A stretch of DNA of 6,966 nucleotides from SAR86 cluster bacterium (lineage in GTDB: Bacteria > Pseudomonadota > Gammaproteobacteria > Pseudomonadales > Azotimanducaceae). Shown here in pieces: positions 5,966-6,966 of this stretch. Each line of letters begins with the position of its first letter. The first letter of the stretch is position 1. Location of the stretch: NCBI GenBank assembly GCA_013204195.1, contig JABMOJ010000382.1:1-6966 (forward strand). Reading direction: 5' to 3'. The notes under the pieces are model-generated. The model was not told the DNA's origin, did not search any database, and saw only the letters and a program-made list of their open reading frames with translations. The translations under genes and the position numbers were made by a program.

Positions 5966-6966
5966 ATGATAAATTCTGAATTGTTCGACCGCTATTTGAG
6001 CAGTATCAATCGTCTTGGAAATACGCAAGGTGCATCTGTCTGTGTCTCAAATGATGGTGCCGCAATGCTTTGTCCCGACCCATCGGGTCCAGCGCTACCA
6101 GAGTTAGCGTCTATCGAAGCGGCCAGTCATTCCGCCTTGTCAATGATAGCCGAAAAAAAGTCCCTGAACGTTGACGGTTTGGAGTGCATGATACGGACTG
6201 GTCGGAATCCGCTGAGCCTACTCATCCTAGTGCCGAATCAAAGTTCCCCTGATGTGGTCAGCCGTGTGCTCTATGAGCGCCGGAGTCGTTCGATGCAAAA
6301 TATCAAGTTTGCCGAATCCTGGTTGCTCGTCGGGTTGCAATACGCTCATTCGCACGAGTTACCAGTGTTCTGTGAAAAACAAGTATGGCACCCTGTAGAT
6401 TCAACTGGGTGGCTGCTGAACATTATCGTGATCAGCGGACGGTCGTTGATAGCGAACTGGGAGATGTCCAGAAGCTTGCGTCATTCGGTTAGCGATCTGC
6501 CGGGCCGCGTCGAATTCGAAACCTGTGTCCGCCAATTGGCGAAAAGCTTAAAGCTGAAAAGCCAGCCAATGAGCCTGTTGTTTATCAATCCGGATAACTT
6601 TGATCAGATTAACCATCGCTTTGGTCGAGAGCAGGGCGATACAGCGGTACGCGATGTGGCCACGTTGCTGCGGTCAATATTGAGGGAGTCGGATCTATTG
6701 TTTCATTACACCGGTGCTATATTTGCGATTGCACTGACTGGTACTGATGCGATGGGATCAAAAGCGATCGCCGAAAAAATTCAGGAAAAAATCCTTGCGG
6801 CAAAGTTCGTTAATAATGTCGTGAAACTAACGATCAGTATCGGTGCCAGCTGTAGCGACCCGCGGGATAAACAGCTGCTAGATGCCGATGAGCTTATTCA
6901 ACGTGCAGACAGTGCTTTGAATATTGCGAAGCTGGCAGGCGGCGCGAGAATAATATTTTGGAGTGC
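5966..6966 (+). CDS. GGDEF-domain protein with degenerate signature (3' end beyond window)
   Basis: A frame open to the window end gives 333 residues without a stop. It begins at ATG 5966, with AGGGA four bases upstream and an in-frame TGA at 5897. Residues 1 to about 170 have no motif I recognise; the predicted soluble alpha/beta pattern ending in a helix before the next domain would fit a GAF-like sensor, but this is a guess. From about residue 174 a GGDEF fold is clear: SDLPGRVEFE replaces the usual DxLTGLxNR start, LLFINPDNFDQINHRFG matches the DxDxFKxINDxxG region with the first metal-site Asp changed to Asn, and LTISIGAS and DELIQRADSALNIAK are typical late motifs. The signature itself is HYTGAIF (247-253), so cyclase activity is unlikely. 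An EAL domain may follow outside the window, as is common when GGDEF is degenerate. No signal peptide is seen. Confidence 0.88.
   Translation, partial: MINSELFDRYLSSINRLGNTQGASVCVSNDGAAMLCPDPSGPALPELASIEAASHSALSMIAEKKSLNVDGLECMIRTGRNPLSLLILVPNQSSPDVVSRVLYERRSRSMQNIKFAESWLLVGLQYAHSHELPVFCEKQVWHPVDSTGWLLNIIVISGRSLIANWEMSRSLRHSVSDLPGRVEFETCVRQLAKSLKLKSQPMSLLFINPDNFDQINHRFGREQGDTAVRDVATLLRSILRESDLLFHYTGAIFAIALTGTDAMGSKAIAEKIQEKILAAKFVNNVVKLTISIGASCSDPRDKQLLDADELIQRADSALNIAKLAGGARIIFWS

Overview
The window looks like chromosomal DNA from a Gram-negative gammaproteobacterium. The first three genes are an lpxK - Trm112-like small zinc-ribbon gene - kdsB cluster, an order typical of gammaproteobacterial lipopolysaccharide loci, where msbA usually sits upstream. 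The genus cannot be fixed from the sequence. After kdsB the content is not the usual LPS or cell-wall neighbourhood. It changes to a secreted protease and c-di-GMP signalling proteins.

Layout: bases 1-54 are the end of whatever precedes lpxK, or part of its 5' end. LpxK (55-1098), the Trm112-like protein (1088-1279) and KdsB (1279-2061) are tightly coupled: the first pair overlap by 11 bp and the second share one base of a TAATG junction. They supply lipid A 4'-kinase and CMP-Kdo synthetase activity, two steps of inner-core LPS synthesis. A 385-bp non-coding stretch follows (2062-2446). It holds a 15-bp tandem repeat, a perfect 24-nt palindrome, a possible hairpin and a weak candidate promoter.

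The second half starts with a 603-residue subtilisin-family (S8) pre-pro-protease (2447-4258). It has an intact Asp/His/Asn/Ser active site, an unusual basic Trp/Lys/His-rich segment between propeptide and catalytic domain, and a C-terminal array of Tyr-Met-Trp-Asn-Asn hexapeptides encoded by nearly identical 18-bp units. Only 45 bp further on is a cytoplasmic GGDEF-EAL protein (4304-5707) whose GGDEF motif is destroyed while the EAL catalytic residues are all present, so it is probably a c-di-GMP phosphodiesterase. After a 258-bp gap comes a second GGDEF-type protein (5966 to the window end, truncated), whose GGDEF signature is also lost.

The most interesting features are the YMWNN array of the protease, its close linkage to a predicted c-di-GMP phosphodiesterase, and two neighbouring proteins with independently degenerate GGDEF motifs. 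A link in which c-di-GMP controls surface proteolysis is a hypothesis from gene order only.
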